Source: Candidatus Gallipaludibacter merdavium (lineage in GTDB: Bacteria; Bacteroidota; Bacteroidia; Bacteroidales; Paludibacteraceae). Taken from it: a DNA stretch of 64,000 nucleotides. The notes under the pieces were generated by a model. It saw only the letters and a list, made by a program, of their open reading frames with translations, was not told where the DNA came from and made no database searches. The DNA lies in the NCBI GenBank assembly GCA_017694875.1, contig JADIMG010000055.1, positions 1-64,000 on the forward strand. The letters run 5' to 3'. The translations under genes were made by a program, and so were the position numbers. Positions 15,958 through 25,316 of this stretch are shown here, in pieces (the stretch's first letter is position 1; every line of letters begins with the position of its first letter).

Positions 15958-17037
15958 ATGGCAGGAAAGAAGAAAACAGGCAAGAAGAAAACAAAAAGCA
16001 AGAAGTCAATCAAATATACCATTCTTTATACCATTTTGGCAATTTTATTGGTGGGGCTAAGCATTGGAATCGATCAAGTGTATCGTATGTTCTATAAGAA
16101 CATTTGTACCAAAAGCGGTGAACCCACATATTTGTATGTGCACACACGTATGTCATTGGATGAGCTGATGGCTTATATGAAAACGGATTATACCATCCAA
16201 TCGCCCTATAATTTCAGGTTGCATGCCAAGTTACTGGATTTTACGTATGTTATGCCGGGAAGATATAGGGTGGATGCTGTGGAGGCGGACTTGAATTTCA
16301 TCCGTCGGTTGAGGAATGGTGAACAGGCACCGGTCAAGGTGACATTTAATAATATCCGCACCAAGCAACAACTAGCAGGAAGGTTGTCGCAACAGTTGCT
16401 AGTGGATTCTGTTTCAATAGTGTCTTTACTTAACGATGCCAAATTTTTGGAAACCTATGGTATGAAACCGGAAACGGCTGTTTGTTTGTTTATTCCCAAC
16501 ACTTATGAGATGTATTGGAGTGTAAGTGCAAGGGGATTGGTGGATAAGTTTTATGGTGAATACAAGCGTTTTTGGAACCAGGAACGTTTGGACAAGGCTG
16601 AAAAGGCAGGGCTTACTCCTGTTGAGGTGGCCATTTTGGCATCTATTGTAGAGGAAGAGACCAACAAAGCATCAGAACGTCCCATAGTGGCGGGTTTGTA
16701 TATCAACCGACTAAGAAAAGGGATGTTGCTGCAAGCTGACCCGACCGTGAAATTTGCAGTCGGTGATTTTGGCATCAGAAGGGTGCTCAACAAACATTTG
16801 CAGATAGATTCGCCCTACAATACTTATAAATACAAAGGATTGCCTCCCGGACCTATCCGTATACCGACGGCAGCTGCTATGGACGCTGTATTGAACTATA
16901 CCAAGCACAAATACATCTATATGTGTGCTAAGGAGACTTTTAATGGAGAACACAATTTTGCCACTACTCTTGCAGAGCACAACCGCAATGCAGCCCGTTA
17001 TCAAAAAGCATTGAATCAGCGGAGAATTATGCGTTAG
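15958..17037 (+). CDS. mltG: Endolytic murein transglycosylase MltG
   Basis: The 359-residue inner-membrane enzyme cuts nascent glycan strands. It has a Lys-rich cytoplasmic tail (1-18), one membrane helix (about 19-38), a LysM-like region and the YceG catalytic domain. ASIVEEET (229-235) contains the likely catalytic Glu232, aligned with Glu218 of E. coli MltG, and ADPTVKF and DSPYNTY follow as in the family. The start at 15958 was chosen because TACTTTTG of a probable promoter (15914-15921) overlaps the earlier in-frame ATG. Its stop overlaps the stop of the convergent Usp gene by three bases. Confidence 0.93.
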   Translation: MAGKKKTGKKKTKSKKSIKYTILYTILAILLVGLSIGIDQVYRMFYKNICTKSGEPTYLYVHTRMSLDELMAYMKTDYTIQSPYNFRLHAKLLDFTYVMPGRYRVDAVEADLNFIRRLRNGEQAPVKVTFNNIRTKQQLAGRLSQQLLVDSVSIVSLLNDAKFLETYGMKPETAVCLFIPNTYEMYWSVSARGLVDKFYGEYKRFWNQERLDKAEKAGLTPVEVAILASIVEEETNKASERPIVAGLYINRLRKGMLLQADPTVKFAVGDFGIRRVLNKHLQIDSPYNTYKYKGLPPGPIRIPTAAAMDAVLNYTKHKYIYMCAKETFNGEHNFATTLAEHNRNAARYQKALNQRRIMR

Positions 17038-17705
17038 TCGCAGAGGCTATACAAATCTTTGCGTGGGTTGACCAGCATGACCGGTATGTGTGATTTCTGA
17101 ATGACGTGCTGTTCCTTTGGACCGAACAGGATATCGTCCAAACCGTAATCACGCGATGAAGACATGATAAGGATGTCGGCCTGTAAGTTGGAAGCCATCG
17201 AGGCGGCCTCTTGTTCAATTTTGAAACTGTCTTTTTTACCTTTGACAATGTTGTAGTTTAGTTCGAATTTGTCGAACAGTTCAATGGATTTTTGGATGTT
17301 CTTTTCGGCTCGGCTACCGTAGTCATTGGGTTGTACAATAGTGATTTCTGCGCCGCAGAAGCGTCCGAAGGCGGCAGCATATTGTGCTTTTCCTACCTCT
17401 TCTTCCAAAAAACCAATGGGGAGCAATACTTTTTTGACATTCTGCGGCATCTGCATCTGGTCTGTCAGAAAGGTATAGGGCATGCGGAGTTCACGGGCAC
17501 ATTCGAGATATTGTCTTATTTTTTTCCTGTTGTTGGGCAGGATGAGAAAAATCAGTGCCAAATCAGCTTCAGAGAGCAGGGATAAATCTTCGGGCACCGC
17601 ACCTTGTTCAATAGTGATTTGCCGATTCCATTTGGTAGCCAGGCTTTCCAGTATCTGCAATTGCTCCTGCTTGGCTGTAATTGTATTGTCGCAAATGATT
17701 TTCAT
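17034..17705 (-). CDS. Universal stress protein (UspA-like)
   Basis: The 223-residue cytoplasmic protein has the C-terminal signature of Usp domains (ADILIMSSSRDYGLDDILFGPKEQ and the final strand IPVMLV). Its N-terminal half looks like a second, degenerate Usp fold. The ATP-binding glycine motif G-2x-G-9x-G(S/T) is only partly recognisable. It starts one base after the PCMD gene and is the last gene of the rlmN unit. The physiological role is unknown. Confidence 0.78.
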   Translation of the reverse strand: MKIICDNTITAKQEQLQILESLATKWNRQITIEQGAVPEDLSLLSEADLALIFLILPNNRKKIRQYLECARELRMPYTFLTDQMQMPQNVKKVLLPIGFLEEEVGKAQYAAAFGRFCGAEITIVQPNDYGSRAEKNIQKSIELFDKFELNYNIVKGKKDSFKIEQEAASMASNLQADILIMSSSRDYGLDDILFGPKEQHVIQKSHIPVMLVNPRKDLYSLCD

Positions 17706-17706
17706 G

Positions 17707-18669
17707 TCAATAAACAAATCTTACATTGTCAATCCAGAAAGCATTTCCTATGTGTCCGTAGAAAGCAGGATAGCTGCCGGATGTAATCATCAGTATGATG
17801 TGGGTAGGGGTTTCATCTGGGTCTCCCCAACCGACTTCCTGAATAGGCACCATTTTCCCTTCCTTGTTTTTGGCATTGAATTGGCCGCCGTCAGGGAAAA
17901 GTCCTTGATATTTTTTGAAGTCACTTCTTTGGGTTATGTCGCCATAATGAATGGGTAGGGTAAAGTCGTTGACCCATTCCAACTGGTCTTTGACAAAGCG
18001 GTGACGCATGGTGCCGATACGTTTGGCATAGATATTCCCATCTTCGTCCTCCCAACGTTTTTGCAGATAGATATATACTTCAGCCTCGTCATGTCCTTCA
18101 ATGGTGCTTGTGCTCAAACCTAATGCTTTGGTAAGTGTTTGTTCCGGAGATATGCGGCACTTGTAGTCAAACATGATGGCTTTCGGTTTGCTTTTGAACG
18201 GAATGCCCATATTGATTTTCTTATAGGGGTCATTAGCGTTTCTTACCGGTTCGAGGGTTTCACCGAGAAAGAGAGTTCCAGCCACGGCTACAGAAATGTC
18301 AACTAATCCTGCTACGACCACAGTTTCCATTTTGGTGTCCAGTCGCATACAGTAGCCTCCTGTTTCACGGCGTTCCGGTTGGGCAGAACATGCTCCTTTG
18401 ACTATGCCCAATATATTGGCATAGGCGTTTGAACAACTCCATGGTGTGTGAACGCCGTATTGATAGGCTTTATTGCCGTAAATAGTGTCATTTGGACCGA
18501 CTACATACAAGGTTTTGGTTTTTCCACCCAGTAATTTTGATTCTTCAATATAACGTACAGTGAAGGTGTCGAAATTGCCATATTTAATTGGACGTATAGT
18601 TTGGCCGTATAATGTACAGATACTTGCCAAACATGTTACAGCGGGCAGTAATAAACGTTTTCTTATCAT
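17707..18669 (-). CDS. PCMD-like (putative carbohydrate metabolism domain) exported protein
   Basis: The 320-residue protein has a signal peptide (cleaved near LYGQ, about residue 22). The body resembles the PCMD family of Bacteroidota: KPKAIMFDYKCRI, then a beta-rich region, and the C-terminal end FWIDNVRFVY. PCMD proteins accompany polysaccharide genes but have no proven activity; they look like carbohydrate-binding jelly rolls. Its start overlaps the stop of the acetylesterase gene (ATGA, 18666-18669), so a shared role in glycan handling is likely. Confidence 0.72.
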   Translation of the reverse strand: MIRKRLLLPAVTCLASICTLYGQTIRPIKYGNFDTFTVRYIEESKLLGGKTKTLYVVGPNDTIYGNKAYQYGVHTPWSCSNAYANILGIVKGACSAQPERRETGGYCMRLDTKMETVVVAGLVDISVAVAGTLFLGETLEPVRNANDPYKKINMGIPFKSKPKAIMFDYKCRISPEQTLTKALGLSTSTIEGHDEAEVYIYLQKRWEDEDGNIYAKRIGTMRHRFVKDQLEWVNDFTLPIHYGDITQRSDFKKYQGLFPDGGQFNAKNKEGKMVPIQEVGWGDPDETPTHIILMITSGSYPAFYGHIGNAFWIDNVRFVY

Positions 18670-19469
18670 TTGATGTCGGCAGGGGTCGTATATGTAATTA
18701 CTCTGTCTTTCTCTTTGCGAAGATATTTCTTCAGGGGTTTTATTTTTTGGCTTTTGATAGCGTCAGCAGCCATTTTCCCAATTTCCAGTGCTCCTTTTTC
18801 TGTGAGGTGCGTATTGTCAATTTTTCCTTCGGGGAATTTGGAATAGACTCCAGCCGGTACATTCATATATAGCTCTTTGCTGCGTTCCGGTCCAAGTTCT
18901 TTGATGAGTTCTGTACTGGTTTTGTGTAAATCAATCATATCGACAGAAAGGTCCTGTGCCAATTTGCGTACAACATCAGGATAGGCGCCATGGCGGTCCG
19001 TCAATTCTCCTTGTTCGTTGAATTCGCGGCGGGCAATGGGGGTTGCCAATATAGGAGTTGCTCCTTTTTCACGAACGTCATGCACCATGCGGATTAGATT
19101 GTAGCGATAGACTGTTGTATCGGCATATCTGCGGCTGTCTTCTGACTTTTCATCGTTATGGCCGAATTGAATCAGTACGATATCGCCTTTTTGCACACGG
19201 CTGAGCAGGTCGTCCCAGCGTCCTTCGGTGATAAAGGAACGAGTACTGCGGCCGTTTTTGGCATGATTCTCAATGTGGAGGTTTTCTTTTACATAGGTGG
19301 GAAAAAGTTGTCCCCATCCGCGTTCTGGTGATTCAACCAGTTCTTCTTTGTCGGCCATAGTGGAATCGCCAGCCATGAATAGCGTGGTAGGGCGTCGTTT
19401 GGCAGATGTGCCCATCAGCAATAATAATGTTGCCAATACACTTATCTTGATAAAAGGTTTCATAAACAT
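18666..19469 (-). CDS. Rhamnogalacturonan acetylesterase-like SGNH hydrolase (CE12 type)
   Basis: The 267-residue exported esterase probably removes acetyl groups from pectic rhamnogalacturonan. Block I is GDST (catalytic Ser36), block II the Gly73 of KNGRST, block III GHND (Asn105) and block V DNTHLTEKG (Asp218, His221), so all SGNH residues are present. A signal peptide covers about residues 1-24. A second ATG two codons in (19463) is an equally good start. It lies between the large amidase gene (6-base gap) and the PCMD gene (4-base overlap). The substrate is inferred from family resemblance. Confidence 0.88.
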   Translation of the reverse strand: MFMKPFIKISVLATLLLLMGTSAKRRPTTLFMAGDSTMADKEELVESPERGWGQLFPTYVKENLHIENHAKNGRSTRSFITEGRWDDLLSRVQKGDIVLIQFGHNDEKSEDSRRYADTTVYRYNLIRMVHDVREKGATPILATPIARREFNEQGELTDRHGAYPDVVRKLAQDLSVDMIDLHKTSTELIKELGPERSKELYMNVPAGVYSKFPEGKIDNTHLTEKGALEIGKMAADAIKSQKIKPLKKYLRKEKDRVITYTTPADIK

Positions 19470-19475
19470 GAGTTA

Positions 19476-22427
19476 TTATTGTTCAAAAAAACGAATTATG
19501 CGTGAGAGGATATCATCTATATCAGTCTGCGAAGTTAAGCATTCTATCGGAAATCCGAAAATGCAACAGCGGTAATTGCGTCCTCTGTAGGCTGTTGCTG
19601 CGCTTATTTGGTTGTCAGCATAGCGCATGATGGTGCAGGCGCCTTGTCCGTAAGGCTCAATGGCATCTACATTGCAGACATGATAGTTTTGTGCGTTGGG
19701 TAGATGGTGATAGGTATAGCTTGTCCGCTGATTGTCGAATCCTTTAATGGTGGTGATTGTAGTTTTTACTTGTCCGCAGTTACTGGCGTTGGCGGTGCGC
19801 CATTGGTAGTGCAGCAATTGTTCTATGCGTCTGCGTTTATTGGGGCTTTCGTTTTCCCAAACATCGCTTCCCACATGTGCTCCGCTTACGATAATATCCC
19901 CTCCATTGTTGGCATGTCGTTGTAGATAGTCCAGAACTATATCGGGAAAGCAGGCATATTGTTCATTGCGTTTGTGCATGCCCGTAGTTTTATGTCCTTG
20001 CCTGCCAAGGATATAGTCTACAATTCTATATCCTGCATAGGTATTTGTATCTACAGAAGCCACTGAGCATGACACATATGAATAGTCTTCTTTGGCAAAA
20101 CTTTTTCCATGAACGAGCGGATAATCGAAACTGTTACCCTTGACTATCATGTGTTCATAATCAGCGTAACTGGCACCAAAGCCAGGTGCATCGTCGTGCA
20201 TCCAGGGTACGTTTTTTCTGAATTCATGTTGTGCGCCCACATAACTGATGTCATACAGATAGGGGATTCCCATCTGGTTGCCGTAAAATCCGGCATAGGT
20301 TGAATCAACGGAGAACCAGTCAGGACCGCTTGTTTTTTCAAACCCATTGATAATCAGAACGCAGCCTTTGGCTTTTGGATGAATATAGGCAGACAGGCAT
20401 TCCGAGTCGAACGATTCGCCTCCTTCATTGACGGCAGTCACCTTGAACGTATAGTGTTCGCCAGGTTGCAGATTGAGCAGACAGCTGTCAGAAGATATGT
20501 ATTGACCATTGTCATAGCCCCCTTCGCCTCTGCGGGTGTAGAGGACAAAGCCTTTGGCTGTGGCTGTTGGTTCCAGACTGTCGGTTACGGCTTTCCATGT
20601 GAGCAGTATTTTGTTGTCGTCCTTTTTGTGGATGGCAAAATGGGATACTGGGAGCGGCTGTACACAATAGGAGCTATGGTCTTGAGCATGCATATACTTT
20701 AATATGCCTTTGTATATGCTGCGGCTCACCATAAAACGGAAGGCTGGGTCTTGACCATAGAGCATGTCAGCAAAGTTTTGGTGTGAAAGCAGTTCAATGA
20801 TAACAGCCGGTACTTCGGGTACGCGTGTTTCACTGTATGACTTGTCGTACATGGACCTGCGTTGCCATTCTGGAGCTACCGTTCGTCTTATGTCATCAAC
20901 TATCTGGCTTTGTATGCGGTCGGCCAGTTCACGTGCAATATAGCGGGAAGCGCCCGTTGGATAGACCGATTTTTTGTCATCGTTTTTGGATGTATAGATG
21001 CATAATGTTCCAATGATGGAGTCGGTTGGAGTTACACCGGCATCGGAATGTAGAGCAATGGCCAGGTCGATAGGGACATTCAATCCTCGGCTTTGGGGAT
21101 TGACAGCAGAACCACCCGACAGATAGTTGACCCATTTGCCCCGACAACTCAAATCGTCAATATAATCATTGGGTTTGTATTGCTGGTCTTTGGGTTGCTT
21201 GTACATATAGACAGAGTCGGGCATGCCGCTCCATTGCAGGTAATAGCGTGCGCCTTCCATCCAACGTGGGCGCTGACTAGTAAAGGCAGTTGTATCGTCG
21301 AAACAGCTATAGGTATCATCAAGCATATCTATTCCACGTGCAATGTTGCCCATGCCACCACCGAAGCGGACAGCATCGGACGTGATGATGCCTGCTGAAG
21401 TGCTATAGTTGGTCAAACGTACCATGCCATTCGACTGCATCCCCTTTTTGAAGGGAAAAGTGCCCAAATAGACCCATGTGCCACCACCCATTTGCTGATT
21501 GACTATAAAACGTGTGCTCCCACCGGCATGTAATATCTCATAATGAGCTTCTTGCGTGCTGTTGGTCACGGTTTGGTATGATACATATACAGCATACATT
21601 CCATCGGCTGGAATTTTGGGCTGCCAGGTAATTTCAGAAAGGTGACTGCTATCTGCTGTACTTTCAGCATACGCATGACTTCCCATATGGAAAGGGTTTT
21701 CTGTTCCAGTCAAAAAATCCTGTTGAAGGGAAAAACCTCCATTGCCACGCTCCCATTTGCTTCCTTGTTGGTATTTGCCGTTTGTGTAGGCGTGGTCATT
21801 ATCAATTATCACTTCATGTGTTTGTATATCGCGTTCCCGTGGTTGGACTACGTATGCACCCGCTCTTTCCAGCATAGGAACGAGGAAGGGGATTGTATAG
21901 GAGGAAGTATAAAGGTCTTCTACCGTCTGCATTAACCGCGCACGTTGCCATTTCCACCGATTGGTCTTGTAGTCGTAATGGTAGCCGTGGCTGGCCCATA
22001 GGGCAATGTGTTTGCCTGCCATACCGGAATCAACGACAAAGGGTTTGTCTTCTTGAATGACCCACGGTTGGACATAAGGACGTGTGTAGCTGCCCCAAGG
22101 CCTTTCGGTGTCACTCAATGCCAGTTTTTCCAATTCCACACCGTTGCTATAGATGCATACCCGTACATCTGATTGGGCGCCATATGCTTTTCTTACTATC
22201 TGCTTGAGTGAATCAACATCAGCTTTTCTCCAAGGAACACAAGCCAAGTGGTCATTGGTAGTTAGGCTTATTACACCGCTGTTATAACTCAAGCGGTTGA
22301 TGGCTATACGATTGACAACGGCTCTTCGTCTGGCAAAGGCGTTGAGCGAATCGGTTAATTCCTGCCGTATTTGGGCATAGCCAGAAAAGCAGCAGACGAG
22401 TGCTAAGAATAAAAAGAGTTTCCTCAT
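19476..22427 (-). CDS. Amidase_3-like zinc hydrolase with inserted golvesin-like domain and Fn3 domain
   Basis: This 983-residue exported protein (signal about 1-18) looks like an N-acetylmuramoyl-L-alanine amidase. Candidate zinc ligands are His147 (ASHGYH), Glu170 (QTVEDLYT) and His460 (IALHSDAG); the catalytic Glu is probably Glu545 (AVIIELLSHQN). Between Glu170 and His460 lies a beta-rich insert (about 205-360) like the golvesin C-terminal or xanthan-lyase-associated carbohydrate-binding fold. A fibronectin type III domain (about 595-690) and a C-terminal domain of about 290 residues follow. The ATG at 22427 overlaps the rlmN stop and gives a clean signal peptide. It may cleave cell-wall peptides or another amide in host or diet glycans. 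Confidence 0.8.
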   Translation of the reverse strand: MRKLFLFLALVCCFSGYAQIRQELTDSLNAFARRRAVVNRIAINRLSYNSGVISLTTNDHLACVPWRKADVDSLKQIVRKAYGAQSDVRVCIYSNGVELEKLALSDTERPWGSYTRPYVQPWVIQEDKPFVVDSGMAGKHIALWASHGYHYDYKTNRWKWQRARLMQTVEDLYTSSYTIPFLVPMLERAGAYVVQPRERDIQTHEVIIDNDHAYTNGKYQQGSKWERGNGGFSLQQDFLTGTENPFHMGSHAYAESTADSSHLSEITWQPKIPADGMYAVYVSYQTVTNSTQEAHYEILHAGGSTRFIVNQQMGGGTWVYLGTFPFKKGMQSNGMVRLTNYSTSAGIITSDAVRFGGGMGNIARGIDMLDDTYSCFDDTTAFTSQRPRWMEGARYYLQWSGMPDSVYMYKQPKDQQYKPNDYIDDLSCRGKWVNYLSGGSAVNPQSRGLNVPIDLAIALHSDAGVTPTDSIIGTLCIYTSKNDDKKSVYPTGASRYIARELADRIQSQIVDDIRRTVAPEWQRRSMYDKSYSETRVPEVPAVIIELLSHQNFADMLYGQDPAFRFMVSRSIYKGILKYMHAQDHSSYCVQPLPVSHFAIHKKDDNKILLTWKAVTDSLEPTATAKGFVLYTRRGEGGYDNGQYISSDSCLLNLQPGEHYTFKVTAVNEGGESFDSECLSAYIHPKAKGCVLIINGFEKTSGPDWFSVDSTYAGFYGNQMGIPYLYDISYVGAQHEFRKNVPWMHDDAPGFGASYADYEHMIVKGNSFDYPLVHGKSFAKEDYSYVSCSVASVDTNTYAGYRIVDYILGRQGHKTTGMHKRNEQYACFPDIVLDYLQRHANNGGDIIVSGAHVGSDVWENESPNKRRRIEQLLHYQWRTANASNCGQVKTTITTIKGFDNQRTSYTYHHLPNAQNYHVCNVDAIEPYGQGACTIMRYADNQISAATAYRGRNYRCCIFGFPIECLTSQTDIDDILSRIIRFFEQ

Positions 22428-23446
22428 GCTTCGTTTCCTTCTTGAGCTATCAACATGCCGCATGCGGCCAAAATGTCTTCTCCTCTTGATTGTCTTATCG
22501 TACTGGTTATGCCATTATTGGTCCAATAGTCACGTAGGAACTCCATCCGTTCCATGGAAGCACCTTTCAAGTCGCATTGGTTGCCGTCGTGAAAACGGAT
22601 GAGATTGATGCGGCAATGCATTCCTCGTAATAATTTCAGCATTTCCACAGCATGGCGCATGGTGTCATTGAAACCGGCAAATACGATGTACTCAAATGAA
22701 ACGCGTCGTTGATGGGCAAAGTCAAACTGCTTGATAAGGTCGATGACTGCCTGTATGGGATAGGCTTTCTCTACTGGCATGATTTCCTGACGTTCGCGGC
22801 TGAAGGGATTGTGTAGGCTGACGGCCAAATGGCATTCGCTTTCTTTGAGAAAACGTTCCAAACCAGGCAGCAGGCCGACTGTAGAAACCGTGATGCGTCG
22901 TGGACTCCATGCGCAGCCATAGTCGGCTGTCATTATTTCCAGTGCACGTAATACGGCATCAATATTATCCATCGGTTCGCCCATACCCATTACCACGATG
23001 TTGGTGAGCGTGTCTGATTCCGGAATGGAGAACACCTGGTTCAGTATGTCACATGCGCTGAGCTGACCATGAAAGCCCAATGTACCAGTCATACAAAAGC
23101 GGCAATGCATCTTACAGCCAGCTTGCGTGGATATGCAGAGAGTGGCTCTGTCGTCAGTTGGTATATATACGGCCTCTACTGAATGATTACAGGATGTTGG
23201 CAACAGGTATTTGATGGTTCCGTCTGCGGATACGGCTTTATGGGTAGGAGCCATGCGTCCGACGCAGTAGCGTTCAGAAAGTTGTTCCCTGCCTTTTCGT
23301 GAAATGTTGGTCATCTCTTCAATGGAGCAGACACGTTTTTTATACAGCCAGTCCGCCAATTGCTTGCCCGTAAAAGCTGGTAGGCCAGCTTCAACAGCAA
23401 TTGAGCGTAGTTCTTCCAAGGTTTTGCCTAATAAAGGTTCTTGCAT
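22424..23446 (-). CDS. rlmN: 23S rRNA (A2503-C2)/tRNA (A37-C2) methyltransferase
   Basis: The 340-residue radical SAM enzyme adds a methyl group to adenine 2503 of 23S rRNA. The CxxxCxxC motif is Cys111, Cys115, Cys118, and GMGEPMDN (about 180-187) is the SAM-contact segment. The C-terminal Cys near RQSRGEDILAACG fits the methyl-transfer cysteine. Length is typical. It is the first gene of the five-gene minus-strand unit, overlapping the amidase gene by four bases. Confidence 0.96.
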   Translation of the reverse strand: MQEPLLGKTLEELRSIAVEAGLPAFTGKQLADWLYKKRVCSIEEMTNISRKGREQLSERYCVGRMAPTHKAVSADGTIKYLLPTSCNHSVEAVYIPTDDRATLCISTQAGCKMHCRFCMTGTLGFHGQLSACDILNQVFSIPESDTLTNIVVMGMGEPMDNIDAVLRALEIMTADYGCAWSPRRITVSTVGLLPGLERFLKESECHLAVSLHNPFSRERQEIMPVEKAYPIQAVIDLIKQFDFAHQRRVSFEYIVFAGFNDTMRHAVEMLKLLRGMHCRINLIRFHDGNQCDLKGASMERMEFLRDYWTNNGITSTIRQSRGEDILAACGMLIAQEGNEA

Positions 23447-23590
23447 TTTCTTTGTTTGGATTATGGACTACAACGCATATACGTTGATGCCAATTATTTT
23501 GCAAATGTAGTGATTTTTGCTTGAATGTTTGGAGGAGTTCGATACATTATTCCCTTTAGATTTATCAGAAATGAAAAAGGGGATAAAAAG

Positions 23591-23632
23591 AAAAACGGGC
23601 ATGTTGAACCAACAGTCCACATGTCCGTTTTT
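23591..23632 (-). terminator. Terminator after fabG
   Basis: On the minus strand AAAAACGGACATGT pairs with ACATGCCCGTTTTT (one wobble pair) around a 14-base loop, then TTTTTC and more T. Confidence 0.85.
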
Positions 23633-23651
23633 AGAGTATGCTTGATTCTTA

Positions 23652-24398
23652 TTAGCAGTTCATGCCACCACAGCAGTGGATAACTTGACCTGATACATAA
23701 GAAGAAAGGTCAGAAGCCAAGAACAATGCTACTTTGGCCACCTCATCTGGCGTACCGCCACGACGCAAAGGAATTTGTTCTGCCCATTTAGCGCGTTGCT
23801 CTTCGGTCAAAGCGTGTGTCATGTCCGTTTCAATAAATCCTGGAGCTATGGCATTGGCACGGATACCACGAGACCCCAATTCTTTGGCAATTGATTTGGC
23901 CAAACCTATCATACCGGCTTTAGAAGCAGAATAGTTGGCTTGTCCTGCATTGCCGCTTACACCAACAACAGAACTCATGTTGATAATGCTACCGCTCTTT
24001 TGGCGCATCATGATAGGAGTACATGCATGGATAAAGTTGAAAGCTGATTTCAGGTTGACAGTCAAAACAGCATCCCATTGTGCTTCGCTCATACGCATCA
24101 TCAAACCATCTTTCGTAATACCTGCGTTGTTGACCAAAATATCAATAGAACCGAAATCCTTCAGAATTTCTGCTACAACAGTGTGCGTTTCTTCAAAGTT
24201 GGCGGCATTGGATGCGTAACCTTTTACCTTTACGCCAAATGCGGCTATTTCTTCTTCTGTTTTACGGCCATTTTCATCTATAACCAAGTCGGTAAATGCA
24301 ATATTGCAACCTTCCGAAGCAAAACGTAAGGCAATTGATTTGCCAATACCGCGTGCAGCCCCAGTAATAATGGCTGTCTTTCCTTCTAATAATTTCAT
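23652..24398 (-). CDS. fabG: 3-oxoacyl-[acyl-carrier-protein] reductase
   Basis: The 248-residue NADPH-dependent SDR reduces 3-ketoacyl-ACP in fatty acid synthesis. TGAARGIG (12-19) binds the cofactor, NNAG is at 90-93, and the catalytic set is Ser143, Tyr156, Lys160. Ser-Val-Val-Gly and NYSASK match FabG closely. The start at 24398 replaces a 25-codon extension that reads through the promoter. The end GGMNC is an ordinary FabG C-terminus. Confidence 0.94.
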   Translation of the reverse strand: MKLLEGKTAIITGAARGIGKSIALRFASEGCNIAFTDLVIDENGRKTEEEIAAFGVKVKGYASNAANFEETHTVVAEILKDFGSIDILVNNAGITKDGLMMRMSEAQWDAVLTVNLKSAFNFIHACTPIMMRQKSGSIINMSSVVGVSGNAGQANYSASKAGMIGLAKSIAKELGSRGIRANAIAPGFIETDMTHALTEEQRAKWAEQIPLRRGGTPDEVAKVALFLASDLSSYVSGQVIHCCGGMNC

Positions 24399-24439
24399 AA
24401 GATTGAACTTTAAAATGTGAACATTATATATATCCGCTG

Positions 24440-24471
24440 CAAAGGTACGCTTTTTTACACATATCATCAAC
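24440..24471 (-). promoter_or_regulatory. Promoter of fabG
   Basis: On the minus strand GTTG (24471-24468) and TACCTTTG (24447-24440) are 20 bases apart. Confidence 0.7.
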
Positions 24472-24520
24472 ATTTATGCACAAAACACGGCATTTCCATG
24501 GTCAAATAATGTACTTATGC

Positions 24521-24528
24521 TATTTTTG
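24521..24528 (+). promoter_or_regulatory. Candidate -7 box of bcp
   Basis: TATTTTTG matches TAnnTTTG and lies 31 bases ahead of the bcp start. The -33 position reads CATG, a poor match. Confidence 0.5.
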
Positions 24529-24559
24529 CACCAAATAAAGACAATTAATTATTTGAATT

Positions 24560-25030
24560 ATGGCTATAAATATTGGAGACAAGATTCCTGAGTTTTTAGG
24601 ATTTGACCAAAATGGTCAAGAATTTCATCGGGCAGATTTCCCTGGTAAAAAATGGATTGTCTATTTTTATCCGAAGGACAATACACCAGGATGTACGGCC
24701 GAAGCTTGTAGCTTGCGCGATGAATACAGTGAGATTAAGGCACTTGGCTATGAGATAGTGGGCATAAGTGTTGACAAGCAGGCTGCTCATCAGAAATTCA
24801 TAGCTGCCAAACAGCTGCCTTTCACGCTAATTGCCGACGAAGAACATAAAATGGTCGAGTTGTTTGGTGTGTGGGGTGAAAAGAAATTTATGGGAAAACA
24901 GTTTATGGGAACATTGCGTACGACATTCATTGCTGATGAGAATGGGGTGGTAACGCATATATTGACACCAAAACAAATAAAGACTTCTATACATGCCCAG
25001 CAGCTATTGGAGATAATCAAGCAAGCATAA
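24560..25030 (+). CDS. bcp: Thioredoxin-dependent thiol peroxidase (BCP family)
   Basis: The 156-residue cytoplasmic peroxiredoxin reduces hydrogen and organic peroxides. Cys45 in the motif PGCTAEAC is the peroxidatic cysteine and Cys50 the resolving one, spaced as in E. coli BCP. FYPKDNTPGC and SVDKQAAHQKF are typical. It is a single gene with its own promoter and terminator. Confidence 0.96.
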   Translation: MAINIGDKIPEFLGFDQNGQEFHRADFPGKKWIVYFYPKDNTPGCTAEACSLRDEYSEIKALGYEIVGISVDKQAAHQKFIAAKQLPFTLIADEEHKMVELFGVWGEKKFMGKQFMGTLRTTFIADENGVVTHILTPKQIKTSIHAQQLLEIIKQA

Positions 25031-25187
25031 AGACGGTGCGTCATAACATGCAATCTGCTGCGTTGCTATCAGGATGCGGACTTGGTCATTTACTCTAAAA
25101 CTCCTTTCGTCCTCATCTTCAGTGCCTTGTATCTTACAAATTCAGACACACCTTTGGTTGGTGGTTGTAACATATTGTGAAACACAA

Positions 25188-25242
25188 AATGGTCGCATCA
25201 TTACTCTATGCAGAGTCTGATACGACCATTATTTTTGTCTTT
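25188..25242 (+). terminator. Terminator downstream of bcp
   Basis: AATGGTCGCATCA (25188-25200) pairs with TGATACGACCATT (25218-25230) with one wobble, then ATTTTTGTCTTTT. It lies 158 bases past the bcp stop; the stretch between holds no gene I can see. Confidence 0.8.
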
Positions 25243-25316
25243 TGGAATACTCACATTTGAAATTGAAAGCGCATGTTTTCGGGAATAGAGTGTTACCACT
25301 ATCCCATGTATGTGAT

